Source: Lenzites betulinus (taxonomy: Eukaryota > Basidiomycota > Agaricomycetes > Polyporales > Polyporaceae). Taken from it: a stretch of DNA of 64,000 nucleotides. The translations under genes were made by a program, and so were the position numbers. This document shows positions 44,917-57,135 of this stretch, piece by piece (position 1 is the stretch's first letter; each line of letters begins with the position of its first letter). The DNA lies in assembly GCA_022264855.1 (NCBI GenBank), contig JABYQU010000075.1, positions 45,531-109,530 of the forward strand, given 5' to 3'. Below the pieces are notes generated by a model. The model was not told where the DNA came from. It ran no database searches and was given only the letters and a program-made list of their open reading frames with translations.

Positions 44917-45535
44917 AGCTAAATCACAGTAGCTCGCACCTTATTCTTCCTGCTTCCGCAGCCGTGCGTGTTGCCTTCTGTGATCAGTGCCACGACAACT
45001 TGTTACTGGTGCATGACTCCGCCAAGAGGTCCTTTCACGCACTTCCGACGCCGCCCGGGATTCTTTGCCGCACAATGTCAGCAAGTCGTTCATGACGGTT
45101 ACTTACAAGATTAGTATGAAGTGCTACAACACTACAACAGACTACAACAGACTTTAAACGGATGGTAAGTAGCGATTGATCCGACATATCCCCGAGAGCA
45201 CCGCTTTCATGTTGAACCTTATTTTGGTTTCACTCAGACCTCCCTCGGCAGAAACTTGCCAAGCCCCGCACGAATCCTTGCACCGGTTGATCAGCAGCGC
45301 GGAAGCTCTTTTACGGCAAATGCGTGGGCGATGGCGAATCCTGAGCAGCTCCACGTCAGTCTGGTGAACGCACCTGGCCGTTGCTTGGCAAATATGACTA
45401 GGGCCACATCACCCACTGGCATTTGCGCGCTGAGGTACGGTACATATATATGTGTTCATCGCACAGGATTAACTCACCCCCTTCATAACTACAACAGCAT
45501 CACCTTCATACCAGTCTTCTAGCAGTCCGGCTGCG
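44917..45535. other. Intergenic, no gene recognised
   Basis: Divergent upstream region of the small gene and the MFS gene. Nothing notable beyond a short tandem ctacaacaga repeat at about 45125-45150. Confidence 0.4.
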
Positions 45536-47680
45536 ATGAACATCGAGCTTTCGAAGGTCTCGTCGCCCATCGCTAACCATGACCGACTCTCGGCGGCACC
45601 GCCAGTATTAGGCGACACCAGTCTGAAGATACAGGCGGCAGATATCGAGACAGTACCCAGGGATGTCGATGACCCTCAGAACAATTCTGCGCCTCGTACG
45701 GCCGTATCAGCATCCACCCCCGCGTCTCGTCGTCTGGCTAGGTTCCAATTTGCCACGCTATGCTGGACTCTCTTCCTCGCTGGATGGAACGACGGGACGA
45801 CGGGCCCGCTCCTGCCTCGGATGCAGGCGGTGTATCATGTATGCCGTTTTGAGTAAATGATAAAGTGCTCACTAATATGGACCCCTAAATCGCTTGCAGG
45901 TCGGGTTCACGCTGGTGTCACTCATTTTCGTTTTCAACTGCCTCGTAAGTAGCCCATGTGGACCTTTCTCGAGCTGCGCCGCGTCGTACGTGCTTCTGAA
46001 AACTGCTCTTCAGGGTTTCGTCATCGGCGCGGGCGCGAATGTGTGGCTCACCGATCGTTTTGGTTTCGGAAAGGTTTGCCCTGATTATAATGCTCTCGTA
46101 TAGCATACACTGAGCTTGAGCTTGCCAATATAGGTTATGATTATTGGTAGGCGTATCTGCTCAACTCCTGTACATCCACTTGTCCTGACGCGTGCGCGAC
46201 AGGGGCCGTTGCGCAGATCATCGGGTATGCGCTTGAGGCCCCAGCACCGCCTTTCCCCGTCTTCGTCGCTGGGTACTTCGTCAACGGCTTTGGAATTGCG
46301 CTCCAGGTAATATATATCTACACCACTCAGACAACTGAACACCGACGCAGATATTGCATTGTCAGGATGCTGGCGCGAACGGGTACGTTGCATCTCTGAA
46401 AGAGAACACGTCCACAAAAATGGGTGTCCTACATGCGATCTACGGTATGCCACCACTGCGCTCTTTCGCTTTGCCAGGCTATTCCTGACCCGGGTACAAC
46501 TCCCACATGTAGGCGTTGGCGCGTTCGCTGCGCCCCTCGTCTCGACCCAGTTTGCAGAATTCCATCACTGGTCCTTCCACTACCTCATCTCGCTCGGTAT
46601 CGCGCTGTCAAACTCGGTCCTCCTCATCGCCGTCCTCCGCTTCAAGGACCAGGACAGTAAGCCTTACGGTTTCTCTTGATGTTGCGCATGTACCTTACGC
46701 AATATGCCGTTTTGCAGCATGCCTCGCCGAGATCGGGCAAGCGCCGGTGCATAACGACACAGAGGGGTCGGGCGGAAGCAAATACAAGCAGATCTTCCGA
46801 CTCCGCGCGCTTCATCTCATCGCATTCTTCATCCTCATCTACGTCGGTGTTGAGGTCACTCTGGGTGGTGTGTTGCCTCTTTTTTCACCACCGTGCTGAT
46901 GAGGCTGATTCAAAGGTCGGCAGGTTGGATTGTCACGTACGTGAAAGACCTGCGTGGCGGTGGTGCAAAGTCCGGATACATCGCGTCGGGTTTCTTCGGC
47001 GGTAAGATCTTATTTCCGTGCGATCGAGATCATCGAGCATAACTAGGCTCTCGCATCCAGGTCTTACAGTCGGCCGTGTTGGGCTACTATGGGTGAACCA
47101 TAAAGTATGCCGCCAATACCCCCATCTGCGATACACATCCGGATGACATAACCCTCCCCTTCTCTTACCTACTAGGTCGGCGAACGTCGCGCCGTATTCC
47201 TATACGCTGTCCTCGCAGTAGCGTACGTCTCTCACTCGCCCCTCTTCCACTCATACAGACTAACAGCTTCCTTCCCTTGCATCTAACAGCCTCGAGCTCG
47301 TCGTGTGGCTCGTCCCCTCCCTCATCGGCGGCGGCATCGCCGTCTCCTTCGTCGGCGTCCTCCTCGGGCCCATCTACCCCATAGTCATCAACCACGCCGC
47401 GCGCGTCCTCCCGCCGTGGCTGCTCACCGGCTGCATCGGGTGGATCGCCGGCTTTGGCCAGGCCGGCTCCGCGTTCCTGCCATTCGTCACTGGCGCCGTC
47501 GCGGGCAAGGTCGGTATCAAGGGCCTACAGCCCCTGTGAGTGCTATTCATTCCCAAATGTTCGGATGGAAAGCAGAGTGCTGATGGAGGGTCATGCGTAT
47601 TTGACAGCCTCGTGTCGATGATGGGGCTGATGATTGGACTGTGGGCTTTTGTCCCGGGGGCGCCACACCGTGTAGACTAA
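45536..47680 (+). CDS. Major facilitator superfamily transporter
   Basis: A many-exon gene from ATG 45536 to TAA 47678-47680. A hydrophilic N-terminus of about 70 residues leads to FATLCWTLFLAGWNDGTTGP with LLPRMQAVYH. Then come GFTLVSLIFVFNCL, GFVIGAGANVWLTDRFGFGK (the short loop with Asp-Arg and Gly-Lys expected after TM2 of MFS), VAGYFVNGFGIALQ, then GVGAFAAPLVSTQFAEFHHW. The second half has HLIAFFILIYVGVEVTLGG, YIASGFFGGLTVGR, LELVVWLVPSLIGGGIAVSF and LTGCIGWIAGFGQAGSAFLP. About twelve spans can be counted. The NDGTTGPLLPR start resembles fungal MFS proteins of the BSC6/fucose-permease-like group. Substrate is unknown; location is plasma or vacuolar membrane. Exact splice sites of the short middle exons are approximate. 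Confidence 0.88.
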
Positions 47681-47920
47681 GCATAATCAAGTGGGAATGC
47701 GTATAATTCAACGGACTAGTCAGTGTCTCGTGAAAGCTGGTATAATGATGTTGCTGTGAATACTATATCCATGCCTCTCGTTGCCCTCACTCAAGCCAAA
47801 TACATGAGCGCGCTATAGACAAATTTCGGCAAGAAATACAGTCATTCTTTAGTCGTATATATTCTGCCCCATACTCCAAAAGTGCGTGAAACATATCGGC
47901 CGGTCGACCTGGGGGCGTAG

Positions 47921-47925
47921 AAAAA
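47921..47925 (-). terminator. Pol III terminator of tRNA-Ala
   Basis: Five T residues on the transcribed-sense minus strand, 2 nt after the discriminator base. Confidence 0.8.
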
Positions 47926-47927
47926 TG

Positions 47928-48017
47928 TGGACGCACTGGGAATTGAACCCAGCACCCCCCGCAAACGTACACTGCTGTGTGCTAAGCGGATGTGATAACC
48001 AACTACACCATGCGCCC
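47928..48017 (-). tRNA. tRNA-Ala (AGC) with a 16-nt intron
   Basis: Read on the minus strand from 48017. The acceptor stem gggcgca pairs with tgcgtcc and includes the G3:U70 pair that identifies alanine tRNAs, followed by discriminator A. The D arm begins gtgtagttgg. The anticodon stem tccgc/gcggg carries loop ttAGCa-t with anticodon AGC at 47983-47981. The T arm is ctggg-ttcaatt-cccag. A 16-nt intron (47979-47964) sits after position 37, the standard place. TTTTT on the minus strand at 47925-47921 can terminate Pol III. Confidence 0.95.
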
Positions 48018-50552
48018 TTGTATGTCTGTCATGCATGCAAGAGTATATACTTTCGAGCATGTAGCCGTTGCACGTTCCTACGTACTTTGTACCATCAGGA
48101 TCAGTGGAAGCGCCCAAAAGTACAAATGCGCTTTCCAGCTGTTCTGAGATTGGCAGGTCCCGGTAGAAAATTATACACAGACTCGTTCAAGCCCAGACGT
48201 GGCCGCGATGCTTCGCGTTAATAGTCGGGCAGGTAGCGGGAGTGTAGCGGGCAGCGCGAAGAGCTAGTACGCGCCCCAGTCGGCATGCAGTGCATCCGCA
48301 TTCTCTCCGCCCGCGTGATCGCGCAATTATACGGTACGCGTTTATATTTTGCACTCGTCCAAACGCCCTCCTCCGCGCTCGACCTCTTCCCGTTCTCGCG
48401 CTCTCGATTATCTACAAGTTCACGCGAAACATCGTCGCCACTGCGTCTGGGCGTGAACACCCTTTGTGTATCACTGCGTAAAGCAGAGAATGATCCGCGA
48501 CCATTGCCCTCGAGTAATCTCAAATAATAGGAATAGCCCCACAGATACGTCGAATAGCTCGAGAATGACCAGAGTGTCGCTCAGAACAACGAATTTGGGG
48601 TTATCCCGAATAGCCGCCTGCATTTCCCACCGGTAATCTGAGATTACCTTTGGCGCTACCTCATGTATCCCAGCGTATCCCGTGCATGAACGTTTCCTGG
48701 GTGTGCAACGGGGCGTGATCCTCTTATTTCTCTGAGTAACCTCGTTGCGCCAAGTGTCCTCTGGGGTTGCGTTCGGCAGGGAGTGCTTTCATCCGCCCAC
48801 AAGGAGCTCACCAAGATGTATAAAGGTGCAGGCAATGTAGCGATCAAGTCCCAGTACGTGCCCACTTCGCCCCCGATGTCCAGCCGCCCTCATCCCTTGA
48901 TGGTATACAAGCGAACCTACCTGCTACGCCCACGCGACCTTCTTGCGCCCTCTCCGCCTCCTCATGAGCCCACCGCACCCGCAGAACTGTTCACCGCCGC
49001 GCTTCTCGAGGCCGACTCTCTGACCCCAATGATTTAGGTGAATGAGTGGATGCTTATATTGCTTATAGAAAAGCGACACCCCGTCAGTTGTATATATGAG
49101 TACAAAAAGTTCACGATTACCACTTATATAGGGAGGGGGGGTTTTCCTGATGACAAAGCTGTACTTCGTGCTCAAACCGCGACCAGCCACTCCCACTGCT
49201 CCCTGTTGCTTTGTAGTCATTATGTCTGATTGTCTACGTGCTGTACCTGCTTTCCCAATTGTACATGTATTGCTGCGAACGCGCTATTGCGTGGGCGGCC
49301 GTCCGCTCAGTAATATAAGCGCCCAAAACGTCACGAGATTGCTGTAGTAAAGTAAACCTGCGTGGTGCTTAACATTTCCCAAAGATGATCGATGACCGGG
49401 CGGCTGCGTCGAATAGCCCACAGGTTTGACGCGGGATATTGTCCATTCCGCGCGGCATAATACGAGGGTTTACGCGAGATTCCAAGACTATCCCCGAGGG
49501 ATTTTCCAAGTGATCCTCGCCGGTCACCCGGCGGATACGGGACGTACTCACCCGGGGTTATTGGGTGGTGCAACGGGACACATTTAGGAATGACCAGCGT
49601 GGAACATCTGGCATGACGCACGCTGGTTATTCCACAAGCAATTCATGATATCCGCGGCAATAACACGCGTTGGCTTTTCTCCGGTTTACGCAGTGTATGT
49701 ATTTCGAGTCGCTGGGGCCAGGCCGTAAGTATATTGGCAATGGCTGCATTGATGATGGCGACGGAACGGCCAGGACAGGGACGAACAACCTCATGTACCA
49801 CGGCTGTGTATAGTTCTCAGATCAGCAGACTCGACATGACAGACAGCAGATAGGCTCATGCTTCTTGCGGCGAAGAGGTGTAAATAAGCGCGACCCGCGT
49901 TGGAAGTGGATTTACCCTGGTGGGTTTCACTCAAGACGCTTGTTCACCGACCTTCACCGCCTTGCACACCCGTGTGCACATTTCTGTCCATAAAGTGAGT
50001 ACTTTGAACACCAGGTCGTGGCGACTGGCGGTGCCGAGGCAGGGAGCACGCGGCGTGCACATTGCAGATGACAATAGAATGACTCGGAGGGCATGCCACC
50101 AACATCTGACTGCCGCGGTCCACCTTCGCTGTCCATCTGCACAACTCGCTGAATTCAAACACGGCTAGAAGGGCCTGGCGTGCAGGGGAAACGCAGAATG
50201 TGTACGGCAGAGCCACTTCGCTGACAGCTCCTATCAATTACAGCCTAACCGTACTGCGCCCGCCTCAACCCCTGTTGGCCCGTTAAAAGGGCAAAGGACT
50301 CTCCCGATTCCCCCACAGAGCTTGCCATCTTGTCCTCTATTCCCTCGACGCTCCGGCTCGACGGTGTAGCACCTTCAATTGTGGCGCCATCATCCCGCGC
50401 GGAACTCGAAAAAACTCGTGCCAACGCGGTGCCTGCGTCTCGACCGGGCACCGCTTTGCTTGCTTAAGCAGTCGATCGTTTTTGGACTCGATCCAGCCCC
50501 TTTCGCTACTATACAAGTGCTAGCCGAACACGGGAGGCCCCCCGCGTCCAAC
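48018..50552. other. 2.5-kb intergenic with repeated short blocks
   Basis: No gene supported. At about 48530-48730 and 49410-49630 several 13-20-bp blocks recur: gaatagccc(c)acag, gaatgaccagNgtg, and tgggtg(g)tgcaacggg. Two strong inverted repeats are present: ggtaatc/gattacc with a 3-nt loop at 48632-48648, and accagcgtg/cacgctggt at 49593-49627. This looks like a degenerate transposable-element remnant, but no coding remnant identifies it. The right part is the promoter of the FAD-oxidoreductase gene. Confidence 0.4.
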
Positions 50553-53458
50553 ATGAACAAGTCGCCACGCCCCTCTCCGCTCACCCTCAAGCTCGTGCAG
50601 CCGCTGTCGGACGATTTGTTCCGCGAACTCGCAGCGTCTGTCAAGGGACCCGCGCTTCGACCGAATGACCCAGAGTAAGTCGCAAAGCAGCTTCAATGCG
50701 TAGCTTGCTGAGTCCCGTCTCTTTAGATATGCGGAACGGTCCAGGACGTTCAACGGGAAGCTCAAGTCTCTCTCTCGCGCGGTTGTTTCGCCGCTCGACG
50801 CGCAGGACGTTAGCGCCATTGTCAAGTTCTGTGTGCGACATGGCTTCTCGCCGTCTGTCCGCGCGGGCGGGTACGGCATCGCAGGATGGTCGGTCGCCGG
50901 GGACATCATCATCGATATGAGCATGATGACCCACATCGGTATCGAGACCCCTCTCACCCCGGCAGCAGGCGACGGTGAGGAGCCCAGCATCGTGGACTGG
51001 ACACCTATAGGATCACCGCCGCAGCGTACAGATAGACAGCAAGACCTCGTTCTACCTGTCGCTGAGGCCGCGCGCGAACCGACTCAGCAACGAGGTGGTA
51101 AGCGCCGCCGAGAAGATCGCTCGCCGTCAGCAGGTCCCGAGGAGAGCGGCTCGTCTGTCAATCGTGGTCCGTACGACAACGCGTCTCATGGACTGGCCGC
51201 ATTCCTGCGGGGGCCACCGCTACCGCATGAACCTGGCGAGTCTCCTCGCGAGCCCCCTACGAATCGCCCGCGCCATCACTCCCCCGAAACCGAGCCAGGA
51301 CCCGCGCCGTCGCTCGCTGGGTCACGGCTGGAGATGCCACCGCTCAACGAGAGCACGCGCCAGCTCTCCGGCGGCTCGACATCGTCCGAAGGCAGCTCCA
51401 TCCCGTCCGCGCTCGGGTTCAACTCCCGTCATTCACAGTCGTCATCGGCCTCCGCGACCACGACGACTGCAGCGTCCCCGTCCGACGAACAGGGCAAGAG
51501 CGCATCCACCGAGGCGCGCGAGCCGTTTTCGTACGTCTCGGGAGGCGCGACGCCGCCGCCGCACCCGCCGATGTACGGCCCGCCGCCCTCTGGCCACGGT
51601 GGCGCGGGCGGCGTGTCCGCAAGCTTCTCGTCCTTTCAGTGGCCCATACCGCCACCACCTCCTGGCGGGGCGTTTCCTGGTGTCGCCGCTATCTCTCCAT
51701 TCGGCTTTCCGCCCCTAGGGCTTGGCGCGGGTGGTCCGGGGCTTCCTCCGCCGCTCGCGTTTGGGCTGCCGCCAATTCTGGGCGCGAGCGCAATGCGCGA
51801 CTCGGCGGCGGCGCAGCTAGGGCCGACGCAGCATTTCAAGCCTGTGCATCCACATGCGTATGTGACGTTTGGCGCGGGGATGAGGCAGAAGGAGATCGAT
51901 CTGTATTCCTCCGAGCACCAGCTGGAGGGCACGAACACGGTCACTGGGCGCAAGCAGGACTCCACGGTGCCGTACCACATTCCAATGTAAGTTCTCACTC
52001 GCACTCCACAGCGTACGGATGGTGTAATGAACGAGATGCCAGGTCCGCGCATCCTGTGGGGTCGTCCATCATGCTGCTCGCCGGGTTTGGCTTCGTCAGC
52101 AGGATGTACGGTCTCAGCATAGACAACGTCGTCGAAGTCGAGATGGTTCTCGCGGACGGACGTATCGTGATCGTTAACGCGGCCGAGGACCCAGGTAAGA
52201 GTCAGTTATCAACCATGCTGCATTTGCTGATTTGTACTCCCTCAGAGCTGTGGTGGGCTATTCGCGGTGCAGGACCTGCGTTCGGAATTGCTACACGATA
52301 CAAGGCGCGCGCGTTCCCCATCCCCGTCGTCTTCGCCGGAAACCTAGTCTAGTACGTACGCCGCTGTCTACCTGGGAACGTCACGCTCACTGGTCCTTCT
52401 ACAGCCGCTTCCACCGCGCGACCGCGCCCTCGCTGATCAAGCACTTCCGCGACTGCATCAAGGGCGCGCCGCGCGAGCTCTACGCGAACGTGCTCCTCAC
52501 CGCCGGGCCAGCCGACAAGGACTCGCTCGTCGTGATCCAGATGTGCTACAACGGCCCGAAGGAGGACGGCATGCCGTACCTGCAGGCGATCTCGAGCTGG
52601 GACGGCGAGCGCTGCCTGCTGAACGAGGTCAACGAGAAGAGCTTCCTGAACCAGCAGGACAGCGTCGCGCAGATCCTGCGCGGGAAAGGTACGCGCGTGC
52701 GGAGACCGTCACCGTGGAGAGGCAACAGAACTAACGCGTGCGCCCGTTCGCAGCTGGCCGGCAGTGGTTCCTGCGCTCGAGCCTGATCACGACGCTCCCG
52801 GACGAGGTGATCAACCGCACCGTGATGGAGTTCGCAGACACGCCCATCGGGTGCAGTGAGTGTCTCTCTCGCCCGCGTCATTCTAGTCTAGGAGCTGACC
52901 CACGGCGCCCCACAGCGTGGATATTCGAGCTCGCAGGTGGCGCCATCGGCGACTTCGAGGACACCTGCCTGCCGAAGGAGCAGCGCGAGGCGACGTGGAC
53001 CGTCGCGGCGCTGCACCAGTGGGACATGGGCATCGACGACCCGCGCTGCATCACCACAGCGGAACAGGTGAGCCCTGCGCACGGCCATCCCGGGCTCTCA
53101 TCTATCGCCCGGCCAGTGGCAGCGACTGACGCAGCCCCCCGCAGTGGATGGACGGCACGATCAAGCAGGTCGCGGTGGGCGGACCATACCCGACGGTGAG
53201 TGCGCTGCCAGCGACATTACATTGCCCCAGTGCACGTAAGAGCGCAGGGTTGCTGACGGCGCAGCGCGCATACGTCAGTTCCTGGGCCGACACGAGCCGC
53301 CTGCGCGCACGATGGCCTGCTACGGGAAGAACTGGGACCGCCTCGCGGCGCTGAAGCGCAAGTACGACCCGCACGGGCTGTTCAAGAACAACTTCTGGCC
53401 GCTCGATGCGCGCGGGAACCCCATTGAGTCCCTCGCGAATGAACCGCCCTCGCCGTAG
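50553..53458 (+). CDS. FAD-linked oxidoreductase (FAD_binding_4/BBE-like) with large disordered insert
   Basis: Exons begin 50553-50674, 50727-51986, 52043-52194 and 52246; checked phases close. The stop is TAG 53456-53458. Family segments in order: YAERSRTFNGKLKSLSRAVV and VKFCVRHGFSPSVRAGGYGI-AGWSVAGDIIIDMS; then FGAGMRQKEIDLYSSEHQ, SAHPVGSSIMLLAGFGFVSR, MYGLSIDNVVEVEMVLADGR and ELWWAIRGAGPAFGIATRYK. The C-terminal substrate domain ends with the BBE-type KRKYDPHGLFKNNFWPLD. Between IDMS and VTFGAGMRQ lie about 310 residues rich in Ser, Pro, Gly and Ala (including GGKRRREDRSPS), which break the FAD domain and look disordered. The position normally holding the flavin-linking His after the GG pair is Tyr (RAGGYG), so a covalent histidyl-FAD is unlikely. 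Such enzymes oxidise alcohols, sugars or natural products; the substrate is unknown. Confidence 0.9.
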
Positions 53459-53949
53459 GCGTTTTTCATGTTATTGATTGGAACACTTCATGTGTGTGTA
53501 TTGGTATCGTCGCTGTACAGACTGCTCGAGCTGTGAACAATGCCATTTAGATCCGGGTCGCTTTCGCGAGGCAGTCAGGTGAACGCTGCGGAGGGCGTGG
53601 GCGCATGGCCATGGAGTCGTTCGAGCTCTTAATTGCATCTCATAACATCTACCTACATGTGTGGGACTAAGCAGAGGACAGTAAAGGGGGTAAACTAAAT
53701 GAGCAGGATATATGTCGGTACAACAGCAGCACGCATGGACAGCACGAGACGTCTCCGGAGAATCCATCGCAGGCTCAACGTACACCTCGAGAGAGCAAGA
53801 CACAGGAGCCTCCACAGATGGGGATGAGGATGGGGATATACAAGAGGGAGACACGTACGGGATATGCAGGACGACGAAACATGCGTGAAGAAACGGCCAT
53901 GAGAGATCCATGATGCGCAACCAGTCCAGAGTCCAGAACGTCTGCGGAA
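53459..53949. other. Intergenic, convergent 3' flanks
   Basis: Between the stop codons of the FAD oxidoreductase and the RhoGEF-BAR gene. No coding signal was seen. Confidence 0.45.
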
Positions 53950-56900
53950 CTAGTCCACGGGTAACAGGAAGCTCGCGAGCACCCACCCAACGTTGCCGCG
54001 GCGGTCGCGCGCGAGCAGCAAGCAGTCCTCGCCGTCGTCGACGTACAGCGGCAGGTCGCGGTGCAGCGACGGGTGCCCCGCTTCCTTGAGGACCGCATAT
54101 ACGTCGTCCACCCGGAGCGTGAAGAACGGCAGGTCGCGATATGACACGCCTGGAGGCGGCTCGCACGCGTGGATCACGCGACACTCGTACAGCACCGGCG
54201 GCGCCCGTCCAGTGCTCGCCCGTTTCCTATCGGAGCGCGTGGGCGGCTGGTCGAACGTTGCCTTGCTCGGCGAGGGCGTGGGGGAAGGGGTGGTGTAGCT
54301 CATGTTCGAGGGAAGCGAGGGCGAGCGGCGATGGCGCGACTCGGAGGAGGCATTGGTCGCCCGGAAGCTGTCTGTGAGACGCCGTCGGAAACTGGGCTTC
54401 CGCGATGGCCGCCCGCGATCGTCTTCTTGCAGCGAGCCCGCGACGCTATTAAGGCTGGGGTTGCTGCTACTGGGGCTGATATTACTGGGGATGTCGAGAA
54501 GCCTGCTCTGGGATTGTGACTTCTTGAGGGGAAGGGAAGAGGGCGCGAGCGGCATGCTCTTCGTGCGCGAGTAGCCTGGCTTCGTCTCCGCGTACGCCCG
54601 TGTGAGCGGGGCAATATGCGGCACAGCGTAGGTGTAGCCCGCTTCGTCGACAAGGGTGGCGCCGCCCATACTATGGCCGCGAGCCGAAGACCGAGACTTC
54701 CCCGACTTCTTCGAATGGAGGCTCTCCATAGAGCGCCTGTTCGCCATTTCCTGGTTCTCGATATCCATCGAGTTGACACTGCGTGCCTTCGTGTTCGCTG
54801 AACCGGGCGATGGAGCGAACATGGACGTCGAGGGGCTAGTGGTGGGGATATTGAGGGGGTCGAGCGCAGACAGAACGGAGGAGACGACCATGTTCTGCGT
54901 CGCGTCGCCTTCGTGTAGCGAGCTCTGCTTGCCGCCCGACTTGCGACGAGACTTGTCTGCCGTCTGTGACCGCGGCGGATGCGTGATGTTCAGGTCATGG
55001 ATCGCAACCTCGACCTCGCGGTAGCGCTCCCACCACACCCTGAGCGTCTCCACAGCGCCAACGTTGGCTTCTTCGTCCACCTTCAGCGCGTCCCAGAGGT
55101 CGGCCCAACGAGCGCGCATATCAGCGTAGAACTGCCCCTGCACTCGTGCGAAGCGAAGGATGTTCAGCGCGATGCCCTTGTCTAGGAGCTTGAGGTATTG
55201 TGGGAGGTCGGCGAAGAGCTGTGCGCGCAAGGCGACGTATGACTGAGACGCTTCGAGCAGTTGTGGGGGAGGTCGGGATTTTGCGATATTCAGGTTCAGA
55301 AGCCCGTAGTGTAGCGGCTCCAGGGTATGCATCGCCTCGAGGAGCCGCAGAGGGGGGTCAGCCGTTTGCTTGAACTCGTCCAGCTCCGGCAACACGTCCT
55401 CGTCGATACTCTCCTTCGCCATGTCGCAGACGGGGATAAGTTCGTTGCTAATAAGGCCGAGGAAGGCGTCGAATGCCTCTGAGCGGACGTCAGATGCCAT
55501 CCAGATAACGCGACCGAAGCCCTGCGCCCACTCGTCCAGAGCGACCGTCAGCGCGCGCACGGATTCCGCCCACTGGACGGTTTCCTTGCCGAAGCGCTGC
55601 ATGAAGAGTTCGTACTCCTTCAGCGTCTCGCCCATGCGTTTCACGGTCTCAGCCTCCTGGTTCGCCTCGGCGCCCTCCTTCGCCTTGTACGCGGCCGATC
55701 GTAAGCTCTTCATGCGGCCGAGGCTGACGGATGCTGCGACGCCGACGTTCAAGCCCTTCTTCTTCGGCTTCGCTTCACCATTCTTCAGTGGGCTCGTCTG
55801 TGAGTAGCCAGTGAGTACCTCGCGCACTACTTCCCGGCGGCGTCGACCCTCATTTACGCCGCGAGCGACCTCCTCCATCTTCTCGCGCGCGCGGCGCAGG
55901 TTCAGTTTGTCGCCATGTGAATCGGGTGTCTCTTCGATGATCGTGGCAAGCAAAAGGGGATATTTCAGCAGGCGCTGCACGGGCTTGATGAGCAGCGACG
56001 GCAGGTCCCATGCGTGTGACAGGCTCGACGCGAGGCTCCGCGTCTGCGCGAGGTACGTTGTAAGCGCAGGCGTCTGCGGAAGGTTGTTCAGGTGCTCAAG
56101 CGCGGTCGGGTGCTTCGTGATGTACGTCCGGTACAGCGGCTCTAGCTTCGGAATCTGTGGACGCGGCGCTAACTCAGCACGCAGGGCCGAGAATTGAAAT
56201 TAATGAAAGAAGACGAGGCACGCACCGTGTCGAGAAAGAGCTTCCCCACCCTGTCCTCCCCGGAACCACCCTCGAGCACCTCTCCGAGGGCGTCTTCGAG
56301 CGCTTCGGTAAACGAGTCCGCGAAGAACGCGAGGTCCTCCACGTTCATGAACACCATCTTCGCGTCGTCGATGGTCATGGCCGGTCCGCCCGCCGACGAC
56401 GTTGAGGCGGAAGATAAATCAGATGCCGTCGAGAGCGTGCGTGATGATGAGCCAGACGACCCGGGGGGCGTGGCGGGCGTGGCGGGGAACGGCGCAGGTT
56501 GGCCTAGAGACACATTAATAGACGATCATACGGGGCTGAGCATCAATGTTATGGGACGCACCGAGTGCTAGGGGAATGTGCACGTCGCGGATGAGGGCGA
56601 GATCGGAAGCGTACGCCCGCTCGGAGGACAGAAGCTCGAGCAGAGCATGAGTGCGCTTCGAAGTCACCGCAGTGACCGACGAGCGTGCGGATGCGGAAGG
56701 GACCAGCGTTTCCTCGTCCTCCTCTTCCGGGTCGAAAGACAAAGGCATTGAGTTCGAGGGTTGCGGGGTCAAGGGCAAAGGTTTGTCTGGAGTGTGTGAC
56801 CGACGGGACATTGCGGCACCAGGCTTGTCGAGCAGATCGGCGAGTGAGCCCATGCTATGCGAGGGCAGCAGTAGCATGTCGTCCTCTGTCGGGGAGTCGG

Positions 56901-57135
56901 TGAAGGCAGCAGCAGGGGTCGGGGAAACTCCCGTGGCGGGTTTGGCCGTCGGCCGGAGGGGTGATCGCGGGGGGATAGGCGGGGACGTGGTGGGTGGAGA
57001 GGAGGGGGCGAAGAGAGAGCTGGAGGTGGACGCGGTGCTTGTGGTGGATAGCCGGAAGTCTTCAGGCGGACCTGCGATGCCCACGCGGCGAGAACGAGGC
57101 TCGCTGGCGGTGGTGTTCTCGGATAAAGAGCTCAT
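53950..57135 (-). CDS. RhoGEF (DH) - BAR domain protein with C-terminal SH3-like segment
   Basis: Exons 57135-56562, 56503-56226 and 56154-53950; phases 1 and 0 close to 1018 residues. A Ser/Pro-rich N-terminus precedes the DH domain: RTHALLELLSSERAYASDLA with LIRDVHIPLAL, AKMVFMNVEDLAFFADSFTE, KLEPLYRTYITKHPTALEHL, and the conserved SLLIKPVQRLLKYPLLLATI. A BAR-like all-helical region follows at about residues 370-680 (MGETLKEYELFMQRFGKETV, FAELPQ-like LFADLPQYLKLLDKGIALNI, FYADMRARWADLWDALK). A long Ser-rich linker ends in a region with SH3 features (LYECRVIHACEPPPGVSYRD, FTLRVDDVYAVLKEAG, DRRGNVGWVLASFLLPVD). DH-BAR proteins of the fungal Gef1 / animal Tuba type activate Cdc42-class GTPases at curved membranes during polarised growth. 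Start at 57135 is the first in-frame ATG. Confidence 0.9.

Noticed and set aside
48783..49037. Small plus-strand frame of 84 codons
   Set aside because: No ATG at its start, no homology recognised, and in the repeat-rich interval.
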